Numbered from the stretch's first letter, positions 1 through 9,448 are shown. The stretch is 64,000 nucleotides of DNA from Mycobacterium sp. ITM-2016-00317 (GCF_002968295.1 NZ_CP134399.1:5890001-5954000); one strand, 5' to 3'. Translations and numbers: made by a program. Notes: generated by a model from the sequence alone, not told the origin.

Positions 1-321
1 GATGTTCCGGCCACCTGGATCGTCGGCGGCGTCCAGCACAGCGGCACGGTGCGGGCGCCGGCGACCGTCGAGCCCGGCGACACCGTCGAGGTGTGGGTCG
101 ACGAGGCCGGCAGGCAGGTTCCAGCACCGGCGTCGGTCGGTTCGGCCCCGGCGCAGGCCGTGACCACGTCGGTGCTGATCTGGGCGGGCGCCGTCGTCGT
201 CGCGGCGTCGATGTTCGGGATCGGCCGCGCGCTGTGCTCCCGCGCTCGTGACACCCGCTGGGACAGCGGTCTGCACAAGCTGGCGGATTCCGGCGGCGGG
301 CCCGCGCGGGACCGCCCCTGA
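1..321 (+). CDS. Rv1733c-family membrane protein, C-terminal fragment
   Basis: The reading frame is open from the first base, so the start lies outside the window; 106 codons remain. The opening block (DVPATWIVGGVQHSGTV, then GDTVEVWVDEAGRQVP) follows from memory the pattern of the M. tuberculosis Rv1733c family (VPARWVVNGIERSG, GDRVGIWVDSAGQLV), a conserved two-segment membrane protein known as a dormancy-regulon antigen. One hydrophobic segment is visible at fragment residues 56-75, followed by a basic cytoplasmic tail. Family members usually carry a second membrane segment near the N terminus, which is not in view. The biochemical function is unknown. It ends 18 bp before the first TetR palindrome, so it is not obviously co-transcribed with the regulator. 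Confidence 0.8.
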   Translation, partial: DVPATWIVGGVQHSGTVRAPATVEPGDTVEVWVDEAGRQVPAPASVGSAPAQAVTTSVLIWAGAVVVAASMFGIGRALCSRARDTRWDSGLHKLADSGGGPARDRP

Positions 322-339
322 TCACACCTTTGACAACAT

Positions 340-378
340 TGTCACTTAGTGACACAGTGGTGCTGTCACTAAGTGACA
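340..378. promoter_or_regulatory. Two near-identical TetR-type palindromes
   Basis: TGTCACTTAGTGACA (340-354) and TGTCACTAAGTGACA (364-378) are perfect 15-bp palindromes with 7-bp arms, differing only at the central base; their centres are 24 bp apart. They fill the gap upstream of the TetR gene, and the second runs into its ribosome-binding site (AGGAGG, 378-383). This is the layout expected of an autorepressor operator. That the neighbouring TetR protein binds it is inferred. Confidence 0.8.
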
Positions 379-385
379 GGAGGTT

Positions 386-1012
386 GTGAACATCGGCACC
401 AAAGACAAGCAGGAGCACGCACGCCTGCAGGTGTCGCGGCACGCGTGTGAATTGTTCTGGGACCGGGGCGTCTCTGCCACCAGCGGGGACGACATCGCCT
501 CGGCGGCAGGGCTTTCCACCCGCACGGTGTGGCGTTACTTCCGCAGCAAGGAAAGCTGCGTGGAGCCGGTGCTCGCGCAGTCCGCACAGCGTTTCATCAC
601 ACTGGCCCGGCAGTGGCCGAAAGAGTTGTCCCTCGCCGACCACCTGGCCGCCTACACCGCCCGCAATCCGCTGACCGAAGAGGAGATCGTCGATGTGCGG
701 AGCGCACTGCGCATCGCGACCGTGTCGGTGCGGGAACCCGCGTTGCGGACCTCCTATCTGATGGTGCACGACCAGATGGAGCGTGACTTCATACCCGTTG
801 TCGCCGAACGGCTTCGCCTACCCGAGCAACACCTGACCGTTCGCCTGTGCGCCGCCGCGGTCACCGGCGCGTTCCGCGTCATCGACGAGGAGGTAGGCCG
901 TCGGGTGATCACCGACAACGAGAAGGTCAGCCAAGCCGAGGCACTCGACATGATCGACCGGGCCGTCACCGACGCCACCAACGGCCGGTTCGGCGGACCC
1001 GTCGCGGACTGA
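386..1012 (+). CDS. TetR family transcriptional regulator
   Basis: A 208-residue protein with the TetR architecture: an N-terminal helix-turn-helix at about residues 25-47 (GDDIASAAGLSTRTVWRYF) and a divergent helical ligand domain. The GTG start has AGGAGG only two bases upstream, which is tight but is the best Shine-Dalgarno in the region. Two 15-bp palindromes immediately upstream suggest autoregulation. The next gene, an S9 peptidase, starts 99 bp downstream on the same strand and could be a target. The ligand cannot be read from the sequence. Confidence 0.9.
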   Translation: MNIGTKDKQEHARLQVSRHACELFWDRGVSATSGDDIASAAGLSTRTVWRYFRSKESCVEPVLAQSAQRFITLARQWPKELSLADHLAAYTARNPLTEEEIVDVRSALRIATVSVREPALRTSYLMVHDQMERDFIPVVAERLRLPEQHLTVRLCAAAVTGAFRVIDEEVGRRVITDNEKVSQAEALDMIDRAVTDATNGRFGGPVAD

Positions 1013-1111
1013 CCGGAAACACCCAGTACGACAACCGCATACGCACGCATCCCGGCCGTGGACACCCGCCCGGTGATCGACTCTGCGCTGCTGACCCCAG
1101 GAAGGGCCCAC

Positions 1112-2980
1112 ATGGCACTGCCCGAGCACATCTCCGTCGAAGACTTCTTCAACCCGCCCACCCGCGCCGGAGCGATCATTTCGCCCGACGGCCGTCGCAT
1201 CGCGTTCCTCGCACCGTGGAAGAACCGCCTCAACGTGTGGGTCCAGGACCTCGACTCCGACGAGGCGCGGTGCGTGACGGCCGACGACCAGCGCAGCGTG
1301 CACCATTTCGACTGGACCGACGACCCGCGCTGGATGATCTATCTCCAGGACACCGCCGGTGACGAGAACTGGCACCTCTTCCGCATCGATCTCGACGATC
1401 CCGAGGCCTTACCCGTGGACCTGACCCCGTTTCCCGGTGTGATCGCCGCACCGATCCGGGAGGTCAAGAACGGCAAGGCGGTGGTGATCACGAACCGGCG
1501 TGACGTCCAACTGTTCGACGTGTACGAAATCGACATCGCCACCGGTGAGTTGACACTGCTCGCCGAGAATCCCGGAAACGCGTCCGACTGGCTCTGCAGC
1601 GACAACGGTCACCTGTTCGCGACGTCGCTGACCCCCGACGGTCATGTCGAACTGTCCCGGTGGGACGGCGACGCGGCGACACTGACCCCCATCGCGACGT
1701 TCGACGGGTCGGATCGCCCGTTGGGCATTTACCCCCTCGTGCTCACCCCGGACGGCACCGGGGCGTGGATGGGTTCCAGCAAGGGCACCGACCGGACCCG
1801 CCTGGTCCGCGTCGATCTGACCACGGGCGAGGAGACCGAGGTGGACAGCCACCCGGAATTCGATCTCGACATCCACGGCCTCTTCGATCCCCTCCGGTCA
1901 CAAACCCTGATCCAGGACCGGAGCACCGGCGCGCTCATCGGTGTCCGCTACCAGCGTGAGCGACAGGTGATCCATGCGCTCGAGCCGCACTTCGCCGACG
2001 TGCTCGCGAATCTGGAGAAGTTGTCCGACGGTGACCTCGGCCGGATCACATCCGACGAGAAGGGCCGGCGCTGGGTGGTCAGCTTCACCCACGACCGCGA
2101 TCCCCACGCCACCTATCTGTACGACCACGACACCGGCGAGAGTCGGCTGCTGTACCGGCCGTACCCGCACCTCGATCCCGAGCAGCTGGCCCCGATGCAG
2201 CCGGTGGCGATCACCTCACGGGACGGCCTCACGCTGCACTCGTATCTGACCCTGCCGGTCGGGGTGGAGCCGAACGGGCTGCCGATGGTCCTGATGGTGC
2301 ACGGTGGCCCGTGGTATCGCGACAGCTGGGAGTACAACCCCGCCGCGCAGCTACTGGCCAACCGGGGATACGCGGTGTTGCAGGTCAACTTCCGCGGCTC
2401 GCTGGGCTTCGGCGCATCGTTCCTGAAGGCCGCGATCGGCGAGTTCGCGGGCAAGATGCACGACGATCTGATCGACGCTGTGGACTGGGCCGTCCAGCAG
2501 GGCTACGCCGACCGGGATCGGGTCGCGATCTTCGGCGGGTCCTACGGCGGCTACGCGGCGCTCGTCGGCGTCACGTTCACCCCGGACGTCTTCGCCGCCG
2601 CGGTGGACTACGTCGGCATCTCCGACCTGGCCAACTTCATGCGGACCCTGCCGCCGGTGGGACGCCCGCACCTGGCCAACAACTGGCACCTCTACGTCGG
2701 CGACCCCGACGACCCCGAGCAGCTGGCCGACATGATGGCCCGCTCGCCCATCACCAGGGTCGACCAGATCCGCACACCGCTGATGGTGATCCAGGGCGCC
2801 AACGACGTCCGCGTGGTGCACGCGGAGTCCGACAACCTGGTGAACGCTCTGCGTGCCCGCGGCGTCGAGGTGGAGTATCTGGTCCAGACCGACGAAGGCC
2901 ACGGCGCGGTCAACCCCGAGAACGTGATCGAGATGTACCACGCGATCGAACGATTCCTCGCCCGCCACCTGAAGGATTGA
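1112..2980 (+). CDS. S9 family (prolyl oligopeptidase-type) peptidase
   Basis: A 622-residue serine hydrolase with an N-terminal beta-propeller-like half (to about residue 360) and a C-terminal alpha/beta hydrolase domain. The catalytic triad is readable: Ser477 in GGSYGGY, Asp565 in GANDVRV and His597 in DEGHGAV. HGGPWYRD near residue 395 would supply the oxyanion region. This resembles acylaminoacyl peptidase/dipeptidyl aminopeptidase relatives; no signal peptide is seen, so it probably acts on short peptides in the cytoplasm. I chose the ATG at 1112, which has GGAAG eight bases upstream; an in-frame start at 1058 would add 18 residues unlike the family. Confidence 0.9.
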   Translation: MALPEHISVEDFFNPPTRAGAIISPDGRRIAFLAPWKNRLNVWVQDLDSDEARCVTADDQRSVHHFDWTDDPRWMIYLQDTAGDENWHLFRIDLDDPEALPVDLTPFPGVIAAPIREVKNGKAVVITNRRDVQLFDVYEIDIATGELTLLAENPGNASDWLCSDNGHLFATSLTPDGHVELSRWDGDAATLTPIATFDGSDRPLGIYPLVLTPDGTGAWMGSSKGTDRTRLVRVDLTTGEETEVDSHPEFDLDIHGLFDPLRSQTLIQDRSTGALIGVRYQRERQVIHALEPHFADVLANLEKLSDGDLGRITSDEKGRRWVVSFTHDRDPHATYLYDHDTGESRLLYRPYPHLDPEQLAPMQPVAITSRDGLTLHSYLTLPVGVEPNGLPMVLMVHGGPWYRDSWEYNPAAQLLANRGYAVLQVNFRGSLGFGASFLKAAIGEFAGKMHDDLIDAVDWAVQQGYADRDRVAIFGGSYGGYAALVGVTFTPDVFAAAVDYVGISDLANFMRTLPPVGRPHLANNWHLYVGDPDDPEQLADMMARSPITRVDQIRTPLMVIQGANDVRVVHAESDNLVNALRARGVEVEYLVQTDEGHGAVNPENVIEMYHAIERFLARHLKD

Positions 2981-3047
2981 CCTCGGCGGGGAGACCGTCG
3001 CCGCTTTCCCCTTGGTTCGGCGCGTCGCCGGGAGCATCATCGGTCAG

Positions 3048-5900
3048 GTGACGGTGTCTGTCGGCGCGTCGCAAGATCCGTCGACACGCGACGCCGCCGA
3101 GGTGGCACGTGACCTTGCAGTCGAACCTGCGACCGGCCTCACCTCGGCGGAGGCCGACCGCCGCCTCCAGCGCGACGGACCCAATACGTTGCGGGCCAAG
3201 GCGCCGGTGCCGATGTGGCGGAAGGTCCTTCGCCAGTTCCAGGATCCCCTGGTCTATCTGTTGCTCGTCGCGGCTGCGATCTCGATGGCGGCCTGGGCGG
3301 CCGAGGGGGCGGCCGGCGCACCGATCGACGCGCTGGTCATCGCCGCGATCGTCCTGCTCAACGGCATCCTCGGGTTCGTCCAGGAGAGCAGGGCCCAGGC
3401 AGCGGTCGACGCGCTGCAATCGATGACCGCGGCGACCTCGACGGTGCTGCGTGACGGAGAACTGCGCACGGTGTCGTCGACGGACCTGGTGCGCGGGGAC
3501 GTTCTCGTGCTCAACGAGGGCGACGCCGTCGGCGCCGATGCGCGGCTGCTCACGGCCGCGGCGCTGCGCCTGGCCGAGGCGTCGCTGACCGGCGAGAGCG
3601 AACCGGTGACCAAGGCCGCCACCACGTTGGCACACCCGATGCCCCTCGGTGACCGCACGGACATGGTGTTCCGCGGCACCTCGGTGGTCCAGGGAGTGGG
3701 TCGCGCGGTCGTCACCGCCACCGGGATGGGCACCGAGGTCGGTGCGATCGCCGAGATGCTGGAGACCACCAAGGAGGACACGACCCCGCTGCAGAAGGAG
3801 ATCGCGGGGGTCAGCAGGCTGCTGGGCGTCACGGTCATCGTCATCGCCGTGGTGGTCATGGCCGTCACCGCGCTGGTGAACGAGATCTCCACGTTGAGCC
3901 ATCTGGTCACCGTGCTGCTGCTGGGCGTCTCCCTCGCCGTTGCGGCGGTTCCCGAGGGGCTGCCCGCCATCTTGTCCGTCGTGCTGGCCATCGGGGTCCA
4001 GCAGCTGGCCAGGCGCAACGCGGTGGTGAAGCAGCTGCACTCGGTGGAGACCCTGGGTTCGGCCACCGTCATCGCGTCGGACAAGACCGGCACCCTGACG
4101 AAGAACGAGATGACGATCCAGCGCATCCGCACCGCCTCGGGCGAGGTCGAGCTGACCGGCGTCGGTTACCGCCCCGACGGCGCGGCACTGACCGGCGGCC
4201 GGCCGTTGACCGATCCGGCGCTCTCACGCGAGGCGCGGATGGTGCTCACCGGCGGCACCCTGGCCAACAACGCGCAGCTGACCGTGCACGACGACGAATG
4301 GCAGATTCAGGGCGACCCGACCGAGGCGGCGTTCCTGGTGGCCGCCCACAAGCTCGAAGGCGCCGCCGATCGTGCGCGGCAGTTCGAGCGGCTGGGCGAG
4401 ATCCCGTTCACGTCGGAGCGGAAGATGATGTCCGCGTTGGTCGCTCGGAGCGACGAAAACACCGGGGTCGCTCGGAGCGACGAGGACACCGGTGTCGCCG
4501 GCGACGACACGGGCACCGCAGTGGTGGCCAAGGGCGCGCCCGACGTGCTGCTGAAGCGCTGCACCGCCGTCCAGGTCGGGGATCAGGTGGTACCGCTCGA
4601 TCCCGACCGGCGCGCGGCGGCAGCCGCGGCCGTCGAAGAACTGTCCGCGCAGGCCTACCGCACGCTGGGGGTCGCCTACCGCCGGGTCGATGCCGACACC
4701 GCCGACGATCTCGACGCCGATGACGAACAGGATCTCGTGTACCTCGGCGTCGTGGGGATCATCGACCCACCCCGCCCCGAAGTGGCAGCCGCCGTCGCCG
4801 AGGCCCACCGGGCGGGCGTGCGGGTCATGATGATCACCGGCGATCACCCCACCACCGCGGCGCGCATCGCCGAGGACCTCGGCATCGTCGGGCCGGGAGC
4901 CGTCGCGGTCACCGGCGCCGAACTCGACGCGCTGTCCCCCGATCGGCTTGCACAGGTGACGGCCGCGACGTCCGTCTACGCCCGGGTCGCACCGCGGAAC
5001 AAACTCCAGATCGTCGACGCGCTACAGGCCCGCGGTGAGGTCGTGGCGATGACCGGCGACGGTGTCAACGATGCGCCCGCACTGAAGGCAGCCGACATCG
5101 GTGTGGCGATGGGGATCACCGGGACACAGGTGACCAAGGAAGCCGCGAAGATGATCCTCGCCGACGACAACTTCGCCACCATCGTCATCGCGGTCCGCCA
5201 GGGCAGGGCCATCTTCGACAACATCAAGAAGTTCCTGCGCTACCTGCTGTCGTCGAACATGGGTGAGGTCTTCACCGTGTTCTTCGGCGTGGTGCTCGCC
5301 GGCTTCATCGGGATCACCGCCGCGGAGGGCGAGACGATCGTCGTACCGCTGCTGGCCACTCAGATCCTGTGGATCAATCTCGTCACCGACTCCGGGCCCG
5401 CGCTCGCGATGGGCGTGGATCCGGAGATCGACGACGTGATGTCCCGGCCGCCGCGACGCCCGACCGATCGCCTCATCAACCGGGAGATGTGGCGGGGCAT
5501 CATGTCCATCGGGTTGGTCATGGGCATCGCCACGCTGTTGACGATGGACATCTTCCTGCCGGGCGGTCTGGTGGCGGGATCGGATTCGCTGGACGTGGCG
5601 CGCACCGCCGGGTTCACCGCGCTGGTCTTCGCGCAGTTCTTCAACGCGTTCAACTCCCGCTCCGAGACCACCAGCGCGTTCCACGGTCTGTTCAGCAACC
5701 GCTGGCTGTGGGCCTCGGTCTGCCTCGGCGTGGTGCTGCAGGTTGCGGTGGTGCAGATACCGCTGCTGCAAACCGCTTTCGGCACGGCCTCACTCGACCT
5801 GACCCACTGGGCGGTGGCGATCGCGATGGCCTCGACGGTGCTGTGGTTCGACGAGCTCCGCAAGCTGGCGTTGCGCACACGGCGGACAGGACGGAGATGA
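3048..5900 (+). CDS. P-type cation-transporting ATPase (P2 type)
   Basis: About 950 residues with the full P-type set: TGES in the actuator domain, the phosphorylation motif SDKTGTLT (Asp345 from this start), the nucleotide-binding domain, the hinge GDGVNDAP, and an N-terminal cation-ATPase domain. Order and length fit the calcium/PacL-like P2 group, which mycobacteria call CtpF-like; the transported ion is not settled by sequence alone. Helix 4 carries the AAVPEGLP motif, typical of calcium and sodium/potassium pumps and unlike the CPC motif of heavy-metal pumps. The start is uncertain: GTG 3048 is chosen, TTG 3012 would add 12 residues. The nucleotide-binding domain carries a 27-bp tandem duplication. 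Confidence 0.9.
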   Translation: MTVSVGASQDPSTRDAAEVARDLAVEPATGLTSAEADRRLQRDGPNTLRAKAPVPMWRKVLRQFQDPLVYLLLVAAAISMAAWAAEGAAGAPIDALVIAAIVLLNGILGFVQESRAQAAVDALQSMTAATSTVLRDGELRTVSSTDLVRGDVLVLNEGDAVGADARLLTAAALRLAEASLTGESEPVTKAATTLAHPMPLGDRTDMVFRGTSVVQGVGRAVVTATGMGTEVGAIAEMLETTKEDTTPLQKEIAGVSRLLGVTVIVIAVVVMAVTALVNEISTLSHLVTVLLLGVSLAVAAVPEGLPAILSVVLAIGVQQLARRNAVVKQLHSVETLGSATVIASDKTGTLTKNEMTIQRIRTASGEVELTGVGYRPDGAALTGGRPLTDPALSREARMVLTGGTLANNAQLTVHDDEWQIQGDPTEAAFLVAAHKLEGAADRARQFERLGEIPFTSERKMMSALVARSDENTGVARSDEDTGVAGDDTGTAVVAKGAPDVLLKRCTAVQVGDQVVPLDPDRRAAAAAAVEELSAQAYRTLGVAYRRVDADTADDLDADDEQDLVYLGVVGIIDPPRPEVAAAVAEAHRAGVRVMMITGDHPTTAARIAEDLGIVGPGAVAVTGAELDALSPDRLAQVTAATSVYARVAPRNKLQIVDALQARGEVVAMTGDGVNDAPALKAADIGVAMGITGTQVTKEAAKMILADDNFATIVIAVRQGRAIFDNIKKFLRYLLSSNMGEVFTVFFGVVLAGFIGITAAEGETIVVPLLATQILWINLVTDSGPALAMGVDPEIDDVMSRPPRRPTDRLINREMWRGIMSIGLVMGIATLLTMDIFLPGGLVAGSDSLDVARTAGFTALVFAQFFNAFNSRSETTSAFHGLFSNRWLWASVCLGVVLQVAVVQIPLLQTAFGTASLDLTHWAVAIAMASTVLWFDELRKLALRTRRTGRR
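4440..4514 (+). repeat. 27-bp in-frame tandem repeat in the ATPase
   Basis: Units at 4440-4466 and 4467-4493 differ at few positions and encode VARSDENTG and VARSDEDTG; a degenerate third copy (VAGDDTG) follows to 4514. Each unit opens with GTCGCTCGGAGCGAC, an almost perfect palindrome. The array lies in the nucleotide-binding domain between MMSALVARS and TAVVAKGAPDV, where it would lengthen a surface loop without breaking the frame. Confidence 0.8.
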
Positions 5901-5996
5901 CGACGATTTCGCGGACCGTGCACGCCGCACACGACCTTGCCGGCCACCTTGAGTAGTTCCCCGACGCCGTCGCCCAGCAGCATGTGCGGCTGCCCG

Positions 5997-7565
5997 TCAG
6001 GCCCGCGGCGGCGGTGGCGGCGGCGCTCCGGCGGGCGGGGGGATCTTCGGGTAGCTGCGCCCACCCGTCGGCGCCGAGGTGGAGGTGGCCGCGGCGGCGG
6101 CGCCGGCACCGACCGGAAGCGGCCGGCCCGGAGAGGGATCCCAGTCGGTGTCGACCAGGCGCTTCTGCACCAGGATCGCCAGGCTCAGCAGGATGACGCC
6201 GATCATCAGCATCGTCACCATGCCCCACACGGTGCCTAGCTTGGCGGCATTACCCAAAAGAATTCCGTACCAACCGAAGTCGGTGTCACCGAAGGTGGTG
6301 TTCTCCGAACCGAAGGAGCCGAGCACCCGCACCAGCAGCGCAGGCAGGAACGTGATCAACAGGCCGTTGACGAACCCACCCGCGACCGCCCCTCGTCTAC
6401 CGCCGGTGGCGTTGCCGTACACCCCCGCCGCGCCGCCGGTGAAGAAGTGCGGCACCAGGCCGGGCAGCACCAGCACCCAGCCGAACGCCGGTCCCAGCCA
6501 CACCGAGAGCACTGCCAGCCCGACCAGACCGGCAACGAAGCTTGAGATGAATCCGATCAGCACCGCGTTCTGCGCGTACGGGAACACGATTGGTGCATCG
6601 AGGGCGGGCACCGCGCCCGGCACCACCCGTTCGGCGATTCCTTGAAATGCCGGTACCAGTTCACCCAGGATGGTGCGCACGCCGAACAGGATCACCGCAA
6701 CGGACACTCCGAAGCTCAGTCCTTCGGTGACGCCCCTCATCAAGAAGTTGCCGACATCCACGGCAGCCCCGGCGCCGGTGTCGTCGGCGTAGGCGGCGAA
6801 TGCGGTCTCCTGACCCGCTCTGGCCAGATACAGCAACGAGACGGCCAGATACATCAGCACCATCGACAAGGCGGTGGCGACCATCGAATCACGCAGGAAC
6901 CGCAGAGATTCGGGCAGTTTGAGATCTTCGGTGGACCGGCTCTTGGACCCGCCCACGAACCGGCCGGTGACGCCCGAGGCGATATAGCCCAGGGTGCCGA
7001 AGTGGCCGATGGCGATGCTGTCGTCACCGGTGATGCGTCTGGTCCAGGGTTGAGAGATCGCCGGTAGCGACACCATCACCACGCCGAGTAGGAAGCCGCC
7101 GAGAAGGATGACGACGGGGGTGTCCAGTCCTGCGGTGGCCAGCACGATGGTCAACAGCGTCGCCATGAACAGCGCGTGGTGACCGGTGAGGAACACGTAG
7201 TGCAGCGGCGTGAACCGGGCCAGCACCAGGCTGACGGCGAAGCCCAGGATCATCAGCCAGGCCACCTGCGCCCCGTACTCGTCCTGCGCGATACCGACGA
7301 TGGCCTCGTTGGTCGGTACCACGCCCTGGGTGCCCGCGGCGCCCTGGATCATCACACCCAGCGGTTCCAGCGAACTGACCACCAGTCCCGCTCCGGCGTT
7401 GATCAACAGGAAGCCCAGCGTGGCCTTGAGCGCGCCGCCGATCACCTGACCGGCGGACTTGCGCAGCGCGATCAGGCCGACGGCGGTGATGATGCCGATC
7501 AGATATGCAGGGACTGCGAGGATCTCGTTGACCAGGAATTCGGCGATGCCGACCAGCCAGTTCAT
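5997..7565 (-). CDS. PTS ascorbate-type permease, EIIC (UlaA-like)
   Basis: A 522-residue polytopic membrane protein matching the UlaA/SgaT family of phosphotransferase EIIC subunits: repeated hydrophobic helices from the N terminus (NEILAVPAYLIGIITAVGLIA) to about residue 480, then a hydrophilic Ala/Gly tail ending in a proline run. These permeases import L-ascorbate or a related acidic sugar in E. coli. The ATG lies 7 bp after the EIIAB stop, with AGGAG overlapping that stop codon, so the two are translationally linked. No UlaD/E/F-type catabolic genes and no EI or HPr genes lie in the window, so the substrate is open. Confidence 0.9.
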   Translation of the reverse strand: MNWLVGIAEFLVNEILAVPAYLIGIITAVGLIALRKSAGQVIGGALKATLGFLLINAGAGLVVSSLEPLGVMIQGAAGTQGVVPTNEAIVGIAQDEYGAQVAWLMILGFAVSLVLARFTPLHYVFLTGHHALFMATLLTIVLATAGLDTPVVILLGGFLLGVVMVSLPAISQPWTRRITGDDSIAIGHFGTLGYIASGVTGRFVGGSKSRSTEDLKLPESLRFLRDSMVATALSMVLMYLAVSLLYLARAGQETAFAAYADDTGAGAAVDVGNFLMRGVTEGLSFGVSVAVILFGVRTILGELVPAFQGIAERVVPGAVPALDAPIVFPYAQNAVLIGFISSFVAGLVGLAVLSVWLGPAFGWVLVLPGLVPHFFTGGAAGVYGNATGGRRGAVAGGFVNGLLITFLPALLVRVLGSFGSENTTFGDTDFGWYGILLGNAAKLGTVWGMVTMLMIGVILLSLAILVQKRLVDTDWDPSPGRPLPVGAGAAAAATSTSAPTGGRSYPKIPPPAGAPPPPPPRA

Positions 7566-7572
7566 CGGGCTC

Positions 7573-8340
7573 CTAGACGTCGTAGGAATCGCGCAGCGCG
7601 CTGTCCACTTCGGCGGTGGAGGTGAAGTTGTCGATCACCTTGACCGGTACCCCGACGTCGCCGAGGGTACGGGCGATCTCACCGGAGGTCAGAATCAGGT
7701 CGGCGCTCTTGGCCTTGCCCTTCGCCGAGATGGTGTCGGTGGCCTCGACGGTGATGAACGGCGCCCAACCCCAGGTCTGCAGCACCTGCTCGAGCGTGTT
7801 CTTCAGGAAGAGGCTGGTGCCCAGCCCGTTTCCGCACACCGTGAGGATCAGGTTGTTGGTCTGTGCGCGCGCGGCTGCGCTCGTCGCCGGCCGCGCACCA
7901 CCGAGCAGCTCCATGACCTCGGCGGGCGTCGTCGCGGAGTCCAGCGCCGCGCGCTTGGCCTGGTCCCCGAGCACCTTCGCCAGTTGCGCCATCGCCGCGT
8001 TGTGCGCGCCCGCGTCGACCGCGGCCAGCGCCACCACCAGAGTCACCGGGTCGTTGGTCTTGTGTCCGAATTCGACCGGTTCGGCCAGCCGGACCCAGGA
8101 CATCCCGGTGCGGTGCACCGCAGGCGAGGACCGGGCGTGCGCGAACGCGAAGCCGGGGGCCACCACGATGTACGGGCCGTTGGCCTCGACATTGGCGATC
8201 ATCGAGTCGGTGTAGGCGGCGTCGGCGATCCCTGCCTGGTCCAGGAGCCGACCGGCGGCCTTGATCGCCGCCTGCCAGGTGTCGGCGTGCACGTCGAGCG
8301 CGATGCGCTCTTGGGACAGCAGATCGGCCAGCTCCGCCAT
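7573..8340 (-). CDS. PTS EIIA-EIIB fusion, ascorbate type
   Basis: 255 residues. The N-terminal half is a mannitol/fructose-type EIIA domain with the phosphoacceptor His68 in FAFAHARSSP; the C-terminal ~90 residues form an EIIB domain with Cys169 in TVCGNGLGTS, the P-loop cysteine of the lactate/ascorbate group. Phosphate would pass from HPr to His68, then Cys169, then the sugar crossing the adjacent EIIC. Start: the frame is open further upstream, but MAELADLLSQ begins the EIIA homology and the extra 75 residues are arginine-rich non-family sequence. In E. coli the same two domains are separate proteins (UlaC, UlaB). Confidence 0.9.
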   Translation of the reverse strand: MAELADLLSQERIALDVHADTWQAAIKAAGRLLDQAGIADAAYTDSMIANVEANGPYIVVAPGFAFAHARSSPAVHRTGMSWVRLAEPVEFGHKTNDPVTLVVALAAVDAGAHNAAMAQLAKVLGDQAKRAALDSATTPAEVMELLGGARPATSAAARAQTNNLILTVCGNGLGTSLFLKNTLEQVLQTWGWAPFITVEATDTISAKGKAKSADLILTSGEIARTLGDVGVPVKVIDNFTSTAEVDSALRDSYDV

Positions 8341-8483
8341 GAACCCCACCCTAGACTCCCGCGGCCGGGCCGATGCGCTTTCCGGCCCCCGCCGTCCGCA
8401 GACCGGGAAACACATTCCGCGTGCACTGCGTTGCACCCTCCTGCCCGGCATCAGCGGGATCAGCCGGCCAAGGGAGGTACGTC

Positions 8484-9422
8484 GTGAAAATCCGTGACAC
8501 CGAATCGTTCCTGATCGTCGGTGCCGGCGAACTCGGGACGGCAGTCGTCGACGCGCTGTCTGCACATATCCGCAAACGCCGAAGCGGTGACACGATCGCA
8601 GTCCTGCTCCGCCCGGCAGCCTCCCCGTCGGCGGGCAGAGCGCAACTGCTCCGCGACCTCGACACCTCTGGAGTCACCGTGGAATACGGCGACGTCGCCA
8701 CCGCGTCGGTACCGGAACTCGCCGACCTTTTCGGCCGATACGACACCGTGATCAGCTGCCTGGGCTTCGCCGCCGGGGCGGGCATCCAGGTCAAGCTCGC
8801 CGAGGCGGCCCTGTCGGCGCAGGTACGGCGGTATCTTCCTTGGCAATTCGGAGTGGACTACGATCTGATCGGCAGAGGGAGCCCGCAGACCCTGTTCGAC
8901 GAGCAGCTCGATGTGCGCGACATGCTGCGAAGCCAGGAGCACACCGACTGGCGCATCGTCTCGACCGGCATGTTCACCAGCTTCCTGTTCGATCCCTCAT
9001 TCGGAGTGGTCGACCTACCCTCGCGCACCGTGCACGCGCTGGGCGATTGGGACACCGAGGTCACCGTCACCACCCCCGAGGACATCGGCACGCTCACGGC
9101 CGCGGTCCTGCACGCTCCACCGGGCGCCACCGACAAGGTCGTCCACGTCGCTGGGGACACCCTCAGCTACGGCCGGCTCGCGGACGTCGTCGAGGACGTG
9201 CTCGGTACCGAGGTGCGCCGGGTGCGCTGGTCGACCGAGCATCTCGATGCCGAACTCGCGGCGGATCCGCAGGACTCCATGAAGAAGTACCGCGCCGTCT
9301 TCGCCCGCGGCGTCGGCGTGGCCTGGCCGAAGTCGGCGACGTTCAATGCCCGCAATGGCATCGACACGACGACTGCACACGAGTGGGCCAGGAAGAACCT
9401 CGCACCGGCGCTCGAGTCCTGA
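8484..9422 (+). CDS. NmrA-like NAD(P)-binding reductase
   Basis: 312 residues. An N-terminal Rossmann motif (FLIVGAGELGTAVV) starts at about residue 9, followed by the pattern of NmrA/isoflavone reductase-like atypical short-chain proteins, including the central region RRYLPWQFGVDYD. Such proteins either reduce aromatic substrates or sense NADP redox state. The GTG at 8484 has AGGGAGG six bases upstream. It is divergent from the PTS genes across 143 bp and convergent with the MOSC fusion gene. Substrate unknown. Confidence 0.8.
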   Translation: MKIRDTESFLIVGAGELGTAVVDALSAHIRKRRSGDTIAVLLRPAASPSAGRAQLLRDLDTSGVTVEYGDVATASVPELADLFGRYDTVISCLGFAAGAGIQVKLAEAALSAQVRRYLPWQFGVDYDLIGRGSPQTLFDEQLDVRDMLRSQEHTDWRIVSTGMFTSFLFDPSFGVVDLPSRTVHALGDWDTEVTVTTPEDIGTLTAAVLHAPPGATDKVVHVAGDTLSYGRLADVVEDVLGTEVRRVRWSTEHLDAELAADPQDSMKKYRAVFARGVGVAWPKSATFNARNGIDTTTAHEWARKNLAPALES

Positions 9423-9448
9423 CTATGTTGTCGGACTGACGGATTCGG

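Noticed and set aside
2910..4040. Long reverse-strand open frame over the S9 peptidase end and ATPase start
   Set aside because: Composition is His/Gly/Arg-rich, as expected of an antisense frame in GC-rich DNA; two well-supported genes lie on the other strand.
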